From positions 124,001 through 188,000 of the forward strand of contig NZ_JACHHJ010000001.1 in NCBI RefSeq assembly GCF_014207655.1: a DNA stretch of 64,000 nt, written 5' to 3'. A program made the position numbers and the translations under genes. Of the stretch, positions 40,488-49,304 are shown piece after piece (positions within the stretch are counted from its first letter, which is position 1; each line of letters opens with the position of its first letter). This stretch comes from Geomicrobium halophilum. GTDB taxonomy: Bacteria > Bacillota > Bacilli > Bacillales > Marinococcaceae. The notes under the pieces were generated by a model, which had not been told where the DNA came from, did not search any database, and saw only the letters and a program-made list of their open reading frames with translations.

Positions 40488-41057
40488 ATGGGGAAACCTA
40501 CGGATAAGGAGCTGTACGAACGCATTCAAATGAAGGACAAAGCAGCGTTGGAATTGATGTATGATCGGTATGAAAAGTTGTTGTACTCTTTGGCCTACCG
40601 AATTACAAAAGATCCTCATTTCTCGGAAGAAGTGATGCAAGATGTTTTTATGAAACTTTGGAACGGAAAAGGAGCAGGGCAGTACAATGAGGATAAAGGA
40701 AAATTCTCAAGCTGGTTGTTAACTGTTACACGAAACACTTCTATTGATTTGCTTCGTAAAAAGAAAGAAGTTGAATATCAATGGGATGAACGTGATTCGT
40801 TACAAGAAGAGATACCAAGTGTTGAAAAAGAAGTTGAAGATCAAGAAAAAAGGGATGAGCTTACTGAAGCGATGGACACACTCCCTGATGAGCAGCAGCG
40901 TATGATTTACTTATTTTATTTTCAAGGTCTTTCCCAGCAAAACATATCAAAAGTATGTGAACTTCCAGTAGGAACGGTAAAAGGAAGAATTCGCTTGGCA
41001 TTAAAAAAGCTTCGGGAAAACCTTGCAACAGAAAGGAGGGTCGACCATGGAAAATAA
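40488..41057 (+). CDS. ECF-type RNA polymerase sigma factor
   Basis: The 189-residue protein has only sigma regions 2 and 4, the ECF layout. Region 2 reads LMYDRYEKLLYSLAYRITKD, then EEVMQDVFMKLW and FSSWLLTVTRNTSIDLLR. Region 4 holds LPDEQQRMIYLFYFQGLSQQ and PVGTVKGRIRLALKKLRE, a helix-turn-helix for the -35 element. An AAGGAG site lies upstream of the ATG. The last 11 bases overlap the anti-sigma gene, a standard coupled pair. The regulon is unknown; the neighbouring surface-protein genes are candidates. Confidence 0.93.
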   Translation: MGKPTDKELYERIQMKDKAALELMYDRYEKLLYSLAYRITKDPHFSEEVMQDVFMKLWNGKGAGQYNEDKGKFSSWLLTVTRNTSIDLLRKKKEVEYQWDERDSLQEEIPSVEKEVEDQEKRDELTEAMDTLPDEQQRMIYLFYFQGLSQQNISKVCELPVGTVKGRIRLALKKLRENLATERRVDHGK

Positions 41058-41835
41058 ACGGTGTGATTATCTGATTGATTATTTTAATGGCCTTCTCTCC
41101 GAAAATGATAGCCGTCAATTTGAACAACATTTGCAGCAATGTGAGGATTGTCAGAAGGAACTACAAGAGTTTAAAGCGTTAACGGAAGATCTCCCGCTTC
41201 ATATGAAACAGGTCGATCCTCCTGAAGGGATGAAAGATCGAGTTCTGGATCATGTGATGACGAACGATCCTGTACCATCAAACCAGTTCATCAAAAAGAA
41301 AAATTCAAAGCTACCGATATGGTCTGGGGTGTTGGCAGCTGCATTGCTTTTGTCTGTTGGTGTTAATATCTATACTACAGTAGAGATGCAGCAATTGTCG
41401 TCGGAAAATGAAAATTTAAATGCCCAACTTTCAGATGCTCAACTGGCTATATCTGAATTGCAAGAGGAACAAGAAGACGAGGAAGACACTGGTGTAGCTT
41501 CACCAGAACAGACAGCTAGCCTTGTGCCGTTAGAGGAAAACGGATTTACAGGTATGGCAACAGTTACTGATAACGGAGAGGGTCCTGAATTGCTTGTACA
41601 AGTGCAAAATATGGAAGCGTTGCATGGAGATGAGGTTTACCAAGTTTGGTTAATTGAAGAGGAAACGCCAGTAGCGTCCGGATCTTTTGTGATCGATGAA
41701 CATGGAGTCGGAGGCGTCTCTTATCATATGAGTGGAGAAATGGAACAAAACTGGGAATCTGTGGCTGTTTCAAAAGAACCTCAACCTGGAAACGAACAAC
41801 CAGAGGGTGAAATCTTGTTGGAGTCTGAACTATAA
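41047..41835 (+). CDS. Membrane anti-sigma factor, zinc-finger plus RskA-like domain
   Basis: The 262-residue protein begins with an anti-sigma zinc finger (His28, Cys32, Cys35 in HLQQCEDC) that would hold the ECF sigma. One membrane helix follows at about 91-110, then a coiled-coil-like Gln/Glu stretch. An external RskA/anti-sigma-K domain (about 160-262) contains VQNMEALHGDEVYQVWLIEE. The ATG at 41047 follows AAAGGAGG inside the sigma gene. Signal-dependent loss of this protein would free the sigma. It is the last gene before a terminator. Confidence 0.9.
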   Translation: MENKRCDYLIDYFNGLLSENDSRQFEQHLQQCEDCQKELQEFKALTEDLPLHMKQVDPPEGMKDRVLDHVMTNDPVPSNQFIKKKNSKLPIWSGVLAAALLLSVGVNIYTTVEMQQLSSENENLNAQLSDAQLAISELQEEQEDEEDTGVASPEQTASLVPLEENGFTGMATVTDNGEGPELLVQVQNMEALHGDEVYQVWLIEEETPVASGSFVIDEHGVGGVSYHMSGEMEQNWESVAVSKEPQPGNEQPEGEILLESEL

Positions 41836-41912
41836 GCAAGCCGCATCCTTGTTTGGTTAATCCGGTGTACCTGAGGAATCATCCAATACTTCCGCAAGCT
41901 ACTGCTTAAATG

Positions 41913-41958
41913 AGGTCAATCGTACTACAAGGTAACATGTAGTATTGATTGACCTTTT
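41913..41958 (+). terminator. Terminator after the sigma/anti-sigma pair
   Basis: A long stem pairs AGGTCAATCGTACTACA with TGTAGTATTGATTGACCT (one bulged base) and continues into TTTTT. Confidence 0.85.
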
Positions 41959-42120
41959 TAGGCAGGTTAAGAAAGTATAACTCAACTTTCTTATCTGCAT
42001 AAGTGCAACTAAGGCTTTCTAATGATTATCGTATTTCGAGCATGATGTTTACCGCATCAATGAAATCATTTGTTACAATTTAGATTATTGAATAGCTCAC
42101 TTAAGCAAAAGGAGATGGAC

Positions 42121-42561
42121 ATGGATACTTTAACGATTACGGAACTTTACACTGAAAAAGAAATCATCGAAGCTTTTCCAATTATGCGTCAACTACGCAC
42201 TCATCTTGACGAAAAAGAATACATGGAATTGGTGTCTGAGGCTAGAGAAAAAGATATGTACAGAATGTTTGCTTTATACGATCAAGGAGATATCGTTGCT
42301 GTTATTGGATTTAAGCCTATGATCACCCTGTACTATGGACGATTTGTTTGGGTTTGTGATTTAGTTACGGATACTCAAAGGCGTTCAAAGGGGTATGGGG
42401 AAAAGCTTCTATCGTTCGTTCATGACTGGGCAGTAGAGCATAATTATGAAAGTGTTGCTCTTTCATCAGGTTTACAACGTCATGATGCGCATCGCTTTTA
42501 TGAAGAGAAGATGAAGTATGGAAAAGCCAGTTATGTTTTTAAAAGATCATTGAATGAATGA
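42121..42561 (+). CDS. GNAT family acetyltransferase
   Basis: This 146-residue protein has the GNAT fold: beta strands with VAVIGFKPM and [20 protein letters not shown] (motif A, the acetyl-CoA loop R-x-x-G-Y-G), then [18 protein letters not shown] as motif B. The acetyl acceptor is unknown. The ATG at 42121 has AAAGGAG seven bases upstream; an ATG two codons earlier is a near alternative. It follows the anti-sigma terminator and has no obvious partner. Confidence 0.85.
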   Translation: MDTLTITELYTEKEIIEAFPIMRQLRTHLDEKEYMELVSEAREKDMYRMFALYDQGDIVAVIGFKPMITLYYGRFVWVCDLVTDTQRRSKGYGEKLLSFVHDWAVEHNYESVALSSGLQRHDAHRFYEEKMKYGKASYVFKRSLNE

Positions 42562-42878
42562 GGCCGAGAGAGCCTAGAAAGGGCCGAACCACATGGGGAT
42601 AAAAATTGTTCCGAATGACTAAGATCATTATCTCGAAGAGGATGGAGTATGATATCGTTATTTCGAAGGGACGAGCTTACGATGTCAGGTCAAGTATGGA
42701 TTTCAATATACAATCCTCCGTAACACGACCGGTGCAAAAGTGGAACAACGGACAAATCATAATAACAAACCAAAATAATGGCATAAGTAAGTTCATTAAA
42801 GGTAGGGGAAAACCGTTGTAAACAGTTAACATCATTAATGCGTGTTATCGAAGTCTAAAGAAGTAGGAGGATTTGCTA
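42562..42878. other. Intergenic stretch, weak 30-base repeat
   Basis: A 71-codon open frame at 42606 lacks a ribosome site and has no recognisable pattern. Two imperfect 30-base units are visible near 42627-42686 (ATTATCTCGAAGAGG and GTTATTTCGAAGGGA as unit starts). Nothing else is clear. Confidence 0.4.
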
Positions 42879-43256
42879 ATGAATGTAAAAGCTGGTCAAG
42901 TCATTACATTTGAAAGAAGTTTTACAAACGAAGATGTCGCAATGTTCACAAAGGTGTCTTTGGACGAAGGCAATCACCATACCACGCCAGATGAATTAGG
43001 AAAGCTTGTTGTTCAAGGATTACTGACTGCTACACTACCAACAAAAGTTGGTGGGGATTATAATGTAATGGCTCGTACGATGAATTTTGAGTTTATGAGA
43101 CCTGTGTTTACTGGAGATCAAATATTATGTGAAGTGACCATTCAAGAACTTGAAAAGAACGAAAAGGATAGAATTTCTATTAAGTCAACATTTCTATGTA
43201 CCAATCAAAATAATAAGCAGGTGTTAAGTGGAAACTTTGCAGGTGTTATATTATAA
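42879..43256 (+). CDS. MaoC-like hot-dog fold protein
   Basis: This 125-residue protein resembles MaoC/FkbR2-type dehydratases: an N-terminal AGQVITFERSFTNEDVAMFTKVS (shown in part), LVVQGLLTATLPTKVGGDYNV, and the strand FEFMRPVFTGDQILCEVTI. MaoC proteins hydrate or dehydrate acyl-thioesters. The Asp-His pair expected in the catalytic loop is not complete: SLDEGNHHT follows where D-x-N-P-x-H usually stands, so activity is uncertain. AGGAGG lies eight bases before the ATG at 42879. It is flanked by two acetyltransferase genes. Confidence 0.7.
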   Translation: MNVKAGQVITFERSFTNEDVAMFTKVSLDEGNHHTTPDELGKLVVQGLLTATLPTKVGGDYNVMARTMNFEFMRPVFTGDQILCEVTIQELEKNEKDRISIKSTFLCTNQNNKQVLSGNFAGVIL

Positions 43257-43336
43257 GCATAATGATGATAAGCGAAGAAGGAAATGAATGACTACGTTAG
43301 CATTACCACCTAAGTATAAGACGGAGGGGGATCAAT

Positions 43337-43747
43337 ATGAACGACAACTTCACAATGATCAATGAACCGCCGAATCCAATTGAATATAACGATTTGCGTT
43401 TGGAGGGTGGTATAAGTGGGAAGTCACAAGAAGCTGCAACAGTCGGTTTAGAAAATTCATTGTATGCAGTGTGTATCTACGACGAAGAAACATTAATTGG
43501 GATGGGTCGTGTTATCGGTGATGGTGGGGCTTTTTTTCAGATCGTCGATATCGTCGTAAAACCAAGCTATCAAGGACAAGGACTAGCAAAGGTGATTATG
43601 GGAGAACTCATGAATTTTCTAGACCAAAACACGTATCCCGGTTCTTATGTAAGTCTGATAGCTGATGGTGCAGCTGACAAACTTTATGAACAATTTGGAT
43701 TTAACTATACTTATCCTAGGTCACAGGGGATGTTTAGAAAATATTAG
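43337..43747 (+). CDS. GNAT family acetyltransferase
   Basis: This 136-residue protein is a GNAT enzyme with the substrate-side DEETLIGMGRVIGDGGAFF strand. Motif A, IVDIVVKPSYQGQGLAKVIM, carries the acetyl-CoA-binding Q-G-Q-G-L-A, and a C-terminal LYEQFGFNY follows. It resembles small Bacillus acetyltransferases of the YjcF/YitI kind; the substrate is unknown. GGAGGGGG precedes the ATG. It is followed by remains of a transposon. Confidence 0.87.
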   Translation: MNDNFTMINEPPNPIEYNDLRLEGGISGKSQEAATVGLENSLYAVCIYDEETLIGMGRVIGDGGAFFQIVDIVVKPSYQGQGLAKVIMGELMNFLDQNTYPGSYVSLIADGAADKLYEQFGFNYTYPRSQGMFRKY

Positions 43748-43770
43748 ATATGGGTCTTCTTCAACCGTGC

Positions 43771-44143
43771 GCTTTTATCAACGAATGATATCTTCCATAA
43801 TTTAGGTAAGGTTCATGAAGAAAACCAAGAATCAATGCAACGTCGTGCGGTTGATCACGATTTTGGCCGAGACCACGTCACTCCCTGTGGTATTCTGAGT
43901 GTGACGAATGATCACGTCGACGTCACGTTTACAGACACGAAGGTAACCGTGTATGGTTGACTGTTTCAAAGCCTATTGCTGAAACAAGATTTTCAATACG
44001 TCGATACCTTGATCATTCACGCGGATAACGGACCGGAGAATCATAGCCGCTGTACACAGTTCATGACGCGAATCATAGAATTTGCGGTCGAGTATCTGGC
44101 CTACGATCCTCCCTATCACAGCAAGTACAATTCGGTTATGACA
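43771..44143 (+). pseudogene. Decayed DDE transposase fragment (ISAzo13-type)
   Basis: Pieces of a transposase survive in several frames. KVHEENQ is followed by an internal deletion, then RRAVDHDFGRDHVTPCGIL to a stop near 43960. A shifted frame then gives LIIHADNGPENHSRCTQF and AYDPPYHSKYN. The DNGPENHSR and PPYHSKYN blocks are the catalytic signatures of the group I remember as ISAzo13. The C-terminal part is missing. The last piece is in frame with the sensor kinase gene that follows, but is not part of it. Confidence 0.78.
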
Positions 44144-44158
44144 AGGAGCCCCATTGAT

Positions 44159-45832
44159 ATGAACAACCTCCACAGCAAACATATAAAAAAGAATCTCGCT
44201 AAACCAAATGTGACCATCAATTTAAAATTAAAAATGATCTTGCTCATTTGCGCATTGATTCTAGGAATGTTTGCGATCGTAGGGCTTTTTGTCCATTATT
44301 TTTTTACCGACTCTTTAGAAGATCAAATGGGAGAACGTGTGTTAAATGTGGCGCGAAGTGTTGCGCATATACCGGAACTGCGGGAAGCGTTTGCTGAAGA
44401 AGATCCTGCCTCGATCATTCAACCCATTGTTGAGCCTATCAGAGAAGACACGGGGGCTGAATTCATCGTCGTAGGGAATACGGATGAGATTCGTTACGCC
44501 CACCCTCTCCCGGATCGAATCGGGGAAAAAATGGTTGGGGATGATAATGATCGTGCGTTAATTCATGGAGAAACCTATGTCTCTAAAGCCGTTGGTTCCC
44601 TGGGTCCGTCAATGCGAGGGAAGGTGCCCGTTTTTTCAGACGATGGAGAGATTATCGGCGTGGTTTCCGTCGGTTTTTTGGTCGATGACATTCAAGGCAT
44701 TATTGGAAATTATACGGAAGGATTATGGTATATTTTGTTAGCGACCGTTACCGTCGGGATTTTGGGGGCTGTGATGATTGCCCATTATATCAAAAAAACA
44801 CTATTTGACTTGGAACCTGAAGAGATTTCCCACTTGTTTTTGCAAAAAGAAAGCATTCTACAATCCACCCATGAAGGCATCATCGCTGTCAATCAAAAAG
44901 GGCTAATCACGTTAATGAATCAGACCGCGCAACGTCTGTTTTTGTCAAACAAAAAACAGACGGAATCGTATATTGGCAAACACATACGGGACGTTCTCCC
45001 GGATACGAGGATGCCGGAAGTGCTCGATAGTGGTGAAAGTCAATACGACCAGGAAATGTTGATCGGGAACCATAGCGTTTATGTTAACCGCATTCCGATC
45101 TTTTATGAAGATAAGATCATTGGCGCGGTGTCTTCTTTTCGTGACAAAACTGAAATTGAACGATTAACAAAAGAACTGAGGAGAATCAAACAGTATACCG
45201 ACGCTCTTCGGGCGCAAACACATGAGTTCTCGAATAAATTGTACACGATTTCGGGGCTTTTACAGTTGGATCAAAAAGAAGAAGCGATCGCGTTAATTCA
45301 GAAAGAAAGCTGTACGCAACAAGAGTGGATCCAATTTCTGATTCAAAAAGTGCCCGATCCGATGATCAGTGCTGTGTTGCTCGGCAAACTGAATCAAGCG
45401 AATGAACTGGGAATCGACATGACCTTCCACCCGGAAAGCAAATTAACGTATCGCTTATCAAAAAAGAAAAAAGATGCGCTTTTAACGGTATTGGGCAATT
45501 TGCTGGAAAATGCATTGGAAGCGGTAAAAAAGGAACCGGAGCCAAAACGGAAAGTAAGCATCTTCTTTACGGATTTGGGCAACGACCTCGTGTTTGAAAT
45601 TGAAGACTCAGGTCCCGGCATTCCGCCAGCATTGTGGGATCAAATTTTCAATCAAGGTTTTTCGACAAAAGAAGGTTCGCATAGAGGCATTGGACTCGCT
45701 TTAAGCAAACAGATGATATCGGAAATCGGCGGCACGGTTTTGCTTGAAGATGGCGAGTTGGGAGGAGCCTGCTTTGTCGTCACCATACCTAAACAGGAAA
45801 ACACAGAACATGTTCCAGGTGGGATAAAATGA
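44159..45832 (+). CDS. CitA/DcuS-family sensor histidine kinase
   Basis: The 557-residue kinase has two membrane helices (about 27-48 and 178-200) flanking an extracellular PAS-like sensor domain (VLNVARSVAHIPELREAF onward). A cytoplasmic PAS (ILQSTHEGIIAVNQKGLITL) and a kinase with LRAQTHEFSNKLYTISGLLQ (phospho-His) follow, then the ATP boxes NLLENALEAV, EDSGPGIP and GIGLAL. Such kinases sense citrate or C4 acids. The ATG at 44159 follows AAGGAG; the frame open to 43976 is a transposase remnant. It overlaps the response regulator by 4 bases, and a CitMHS transporter lies 2 kb on. Confidence 0.9.
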   Translation: MNNLHSKHIKKNLAKPNVTINLKLKMILLICALILGMFAIVGLFVHYFFTDSLEDQMGERVLNVARSVAHIPELREAFAEEDPASIIQPIVEPIREDTGAEFIVVGNTDEIRYAHPLPDRIGEKMVGDDNDRALIHGETYVSKAVGSLGPSMRGKVPVFSDDGEIIGVVSVGFLVDDIQGIIGNYTEGLWYILLATVTVGILGAVMIAHYIKKTLFDLEPEEISHLFLQKESILQSTHEGIIAVNQKGLITLMNQTAQRLFLSNKKQTESYIGKHIRDVLPDTRMPEVLDSGESQYDQEMLIGNHSVYVNRIPIFYEDKIIGAVSSFRDKTEIERLTKELRRIKQYTDALRAQTHEFSNKLYTISGLLQLDQKEEAIALIQKESCTQQEWIQFLIQKVPDPMISAVLLGKLNQANELGIDMTFHPESKLTYRLSKKKKDALLTVLGNLLENALEAVKKEPEPKRKVSIFFTDLGNDLVFEIEDSGPGIPPALWDQIFNQGFSTKEGSHRGIGLALSKQMISEIGGTVLLEDGELGGACFVVTIPKQENTEHVPGGIK

Positions 45833-46530
45833 ATGAGAGTTACAAGGTTCTTATCGTGGAAGATGATTTCCGGGTAGCGGAAATCAACCGACAGTTTATA
45901 GAAAAGATGGACGGATTTACAGTGACGGGAATGGCAAAAACCGGAGAAGAGACGATCGAGCAACTAAATAACAGTCAAACATTACCCGATCTCATCTTGC
46001 TCGATGTGTACATCCCCGATGTTGAAGGGCTGGAACTATTATGGACCATCCGCAATCACTATCACGAAGTGGATGTGATTATGATGACCGCTGCAAAAGA
46101 AGTGTCCACAATTGAAGAATCATTACGGGGCGGAGCCTTCGATTACATCGTGAAACCCATCGAGTTTGAACGTTTTGCATGGACACTTGGGCGTTATGAT
46201 CGGCAGCGAAGGATGCTCACCGAAAAAGAAGAGATGGATCAAGCAGAGATCGACCATTTAATCGGATCAGCCGCTGCCAAACAGACGTCAGTGCCTTCCG
46301 ATCATGAGCTGCCTAAAGGCATTGATGAAATTACTTTAACTACCATTAAAGATATATTGAAGAAAACGAAAGATGAGGGCATAACAGCTGCAAACCTGGG
46401 TGAGAAAATAGGGGCGAGCCGGTCAACGGCGAGACGCTATCTCGAGTATTTGGTATCGATCAATGCGGTGAAAACCGAGCTTAAATATGGGGATGTAGGC
46501 AGGCCGGAGCGGCGTTACATTTTTTCATAA
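45829..46530 (+). CDS. CitT/DctR-family response regulator
   Basis: The 233-residue regulator has a receiver domain with the acidic pair EDD at 11-13, phospho-acceptor Asp59 (DLILLDVYIP), Thr in MMTAAK and Lys in DYIVKPIEF. A C-terminal helix-turn-helix follows, TAANLGEKIGASRSTARRYL, ending VGRPERRY, typical of the CitB/CitT group. With its kinase it should switch on a di- or tricarboxylate transporter; the CitMHS gene at 47715 is the obvious target. It is translationally coupled to the kinase. Confidence 0.92.
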   Translation: MNESYKVLIVEDDFRVAEINRQFIEKMDGFTVTGMAKTGEETIEQLNNSQTLPDLILLDVYIPDVEGLELLWTIRNHYHEVDVIMMTAAKEVSTIEESLRGGAFDYIVKPIEFERFAWTLGRYDRQRRMLTEKEEMDQAEIDHLIGSAAAKQTSVPSDHELPKGIDEITLTTIKDILKKTKDEGITAANLGEKIGASRSTARRYLEYLVSINAVKTELKYGDVGRPERRYIFS

Positions 46531-46540
46531 AGTGTAACTT

Positions 46541-46577
46541 CCATCAGAGAGGGGGGTTCATCATCCCCCTCTGATGG
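46541..46577 (+). terminator. Stem-loop after the response regulator
   Basis: CCATCAGAGAGGGGG pairs with CCCCCTCTGATGG around TTCATCAT. There is no T run, so it may be a weak terminator or mRNA-stabilising structure. Confidence 0.55.
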
Positions 46578-46797
46578 TTCGTTGAACAAATGGGGGATTA
46601 CCACCGGGATAAAAAATGTGTAGCACACCTTTGCCTGTAGCCTTAACTGTGAGATGTGTTTTTGGGCACGTCATCGGATCTCCTTCTTTACATTGTAGTG
46701 GTAACATACCCATCAACATTAACTCTGGTGTTCATGGCTGTGAACAATCCGCTTGTTCTTATAAACGTTAACTATACCCATTTAAAAAGGAGAAGAG

Positions 46798-47097
46798 ATG
46801 ATGACGGAAACGTTAATCAATGCCACCAATGGTTTAACTGCATTAGCATTCTTCGCTTTCGTAATATTAGTAATTCTGATAAAGAAAGAAGGTAAAGATG
46901 AAAGAGCTCAATATTTAGGCTATAGACTGTTTAGTTTCTTATTTACATTTTTACTCGGAGGGTTGGCCTTAATCCTCTTCGTCACAGCTTGGAATCCGTT
47001 GGATTATATTTCACTAAGAATGTCGATTACTACATTGATGTCATTGAATATATTCGTTGGTTTGGGTTATTGGATATATATGAGCAAAAAGGTATAG
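46798..47097 (+). CDS. Small three-helix membrane protein
   Basis: I do not recognise this 99-residue protein with confidence. Three hydrophobic segments are visible (about 13-28, 45-66 and 76-94). The segment GKDERAQYLGYRLFSF before helix two resembles DUF2178-like proteins, a tentative link. AAAAGGAGAAGAG precedes the ATG at 46798, so expression is likely. It lies between the two-component system and the CitMHS transporter, on the same strand. Confidence 0.6.
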   Translation: MMTETLINATNGLTALAFFAFVILVILIKKEGKDERAQYLGYRLFSFLFTFLLGGLALILFVTAWNPLDYISLRMSITTLMSLNIFVGLGYWIYMSKKV

Positions 47098-47714
47098 GGT
47101 GCTTAGATCAATCAGGGTAGTGTGTCACAATATGTATTACCCTTCGAGTTGATCGTTTTCCACACCAGGGTTTCCATGATTTCCTTCATCTCCGGTGTAT
47201 AGCGGCTTAAGGCAAAGGTTTTTGCTTCTACTTTTTTTCTTTATGCTCGTAACCGTTAATCACCTGCTTGCTGTTGCGTAATGTCGGTGGTGAATTTGTT
47301 GATGAATACTACATGTCAAAGTTGTTATGATCAGTTAAGCATCTACAATTGTTGAATATCACAAGCAGAAAATGATAATTATTCGAACTAAATTTTTGAG
47401 AGCCTGTTTTGATCAATTTTTTCAAATGAAGGCTCTTATTTTTTGCTGAAAATAATTCGGCGGTCGAGCTTTTCGACTATGTTTTCTCGTGAAGGAAGAT
47501 GGTGATGTAAATAAAACTTAAGCCAATAAACAAAATGAACAAAATCAACAAAATAAACATTACGAGGATTATGTAGCTAATATTTATATCTTGTATATAG
47601 ATATGCTAGATTTGTATTTATTGATAGTAGATATAGCAAAAGCAGTGCATAATTTCTTTTTTTTAATCGAGGTTGTATCCGCTTTCATAATGTTATTGAG
47701 GGAGTGAATGAGAA
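47098..47714. other. Intergenic region before the transporter, with coding remnants
   Basis: About 600 bases hold no intact gene. On the minus strand around 47140-47240 a protein-like fragment KVEAKTFALSRYTPEMKEI is followed by stops, possibly part of an old mobile element. AGAGCC (47399-47404) and GGCTCT (47431-47436) form a hairpin with TATTTTT after it. Near 47455 one isolated TTCGGCG unit of the 21-bp repeat type occurs. The last 150 bases before citM are very AT-rich with repeated ATAGATAT-like words, a plausible regulator-binding region. Confidence 0.45.
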
Positions 47715-49088
47715 ATGGAGCAAGATTTTTCAGTTGCACTGACAATCGTAGGTTTATTGATTATTTTCACGATCGTCGGGCTCCTTATTTGGGGAAAGAT
47801 CAGTCCAATTGTAGGAATGACGCTCATCCCGGTTCTTGGTGCATTGGTTCTCGGATTCGGATTTGAGGATTTGCGAGAATTCTTTGCTTCTGGTGCCGAT
47901 CAGGTGATGAGCGTTGTGATCATGTTTATTTTCGCTATTATTTTCTTCGGCATCATGCAGGATAGTGGATTATTTAATCCGCTTGTACGGGGAATGATTC
48001 TCCTCACGAGAGGGAATGTCGTTATCGTCGCGGTAGGAACAGCGGTGATCGGAACCTTTGCACACCTTGACGGCGCCGGTGCCACCACGTTTCTATTGAC
48101 GATCCCGGCACTCCTCCCTTTATATAAAGAGCTCAACATGAGCAAGTATTTGCTGCTACTTATCGTCTCGTTAAGTGCGGCAATCATGAACATGGTTCCC
48201 TGGGGAGGGCCAATGGCCCGTACGGCTTCTGTTCTTGACGCCGACCTTAATCAATTGTGGTATCCATTGATCCCTTTGCAAATCGTCGGCTTTATCCTCG
48301 CCCTTGGATTGGCCGCCTTCCTGGGAATGCGAGAAAAGAAAAGGATTGCCAAGCGAGTGGAGAACGGGGAAATAGATCAGAGCGACGGTGTTGATGTGAG
48401 AGCCGTTGCTGATGACTTTTCCAGAAGGAAAGCAGAAGAGGCAGCAGCAGCTGAAGAAAAACCCGCCAAGCATCCGGCGATGATTTGGGTAAACCTCGCA
48501 CTTACCATTGCCGTCGTAGCTCTTATGCTTTTCGATATTGCTCCTCCTGAATTTGCTTTTATGCTTGGTGTAGCGATTGCTTTACCCATTAACTATCCAA
48601 GAGTCAGCGATCAAATGGGACGCGTGCGCGCACATGCGCCTGCTGCCTTAATGATGGCCGCTGTCATTCTAGCTGCCGGTGTATTTCTCGGGGTTATGAA
48701 TGAATCGGGAATGTTGGATTCCATCGCACTGGCTATGGTCAGCGTTCTTCCTGCCGCTGTCGGTCCTTTTATACACGTCATTGTTGGCGTCCTTGGTGTA
48801 CCGATGGATTTACTAACGAGTACAGATGCCTACTATTTCGCGATATTACCGATCGTGGAATCGACCGCTGCCGAATTCGGGGTTCCGGCTTCTTCAACCG
48901 CTTACGCGCTGATGATCGGAAATGTTATCGGTACATTCGTCAGTCCGTTTGCTCCAGCCGTATGGCTTGCCATAGGCCTTGCCGGCGCTAATATGGGGCA
49001 GCACATTAAGTATTCTTTTTTCTGGATATGGGGCTTCAGTATCGTTATGCTCGTGATTGCTTATTTCATAGGTATCTTTACCATTTAA
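47715..49088 (+). CDS. CitMHS-family tricarboxylate transporter
   Basis: This 457-residue membrane protein has about 12 helices and belongs to the CitMHS family, which carries metal-citrate complexes by proton symport. Conserved features include GALVLGFGFEDLREFF, AHLDGAGATTFLLTIPALLP, NMVPWGGPMARTASVL and the C-terminal LLTSTDAYYFAILPIV with TFVSPFAPAVWL. An alanine- and charge-rich cytoplasmic loop lies near 225-250. It is preceded by a CitA/CitB-type two-component system and followed by a PrpF isomerase gene, which suggests that the substrate may be an aconitate-like tricarboxylate rather than citrate alone. Confidence 0.9.
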   Translation: MEQDFSVALTIVGLLIIFTIVGLLIWGKISPIVGMTLIPVLGALVLGFGFEDLREFFASGADQVMSVVIMFIFAIIFFGIMQDSGLFNPLVRGMILLTRGNVVIVAVGTAVIGTFAHLDGAGATTFLLTIPALLPLYKELNMSKYLLLLIVSLSAAIMNMVPWGGPMARTASVLDADLNQLWYPLIPLQIVGFILALGLAAFLGMREKKRIAKRVENGEIDQSDGVDVRAVADDFSRRKAEEAAAAEEKPAKHPAMIWVNLALTIAVVALMLFDIAPPEFAFMLGVAIALPINYPRVSDQMGRVRAHAPAALMMAAVILAAGVFLGVMNESGMLDSIALAMVSVLPAAVGPFIHVIVGVLGVPMDLLTSTDAYYFAILPIVESTAAEFGVPASSTAYALMIGNVIGTFVSPFAPAVWLAIGLAGANMGQHIKYSFFWIWGFSIVMLVIAYFIGIFTI

Positions 49089-49304
49089 GTGATGTTGGAT
49101 GGTATCGGATCCATTTTCTGCAAATGTTCCAGGGGCCAGGGGCTGTTACGTTACTCGTGCAACATTTCATAAGATATGTTTTCGGCATTCTTCCCGGTTC
49201 TAGAATGTATGAATGCTTGTAATCTTTTTCCGAAGTATTTAGGAATGAATGTCTGAAACACGCCGCTAGTGTCAAACACAATGCAAGCATCAGGAGGGTT
49301 ACGG

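Noticed and set aside
42606-42821. 71-codon plus-strand frame
   Set aside because: It has no ribosome site, no recognisable protein pattern, and overlaps an imperfect nucleotide repeat.
47140-47240. Protein-like minus-strand fragment KVEAKTFALSRYTPEMKEI
   Set aside because: It is interrupted by stops and too short to assign; mentioned only as a remnant in the intergenic entry.
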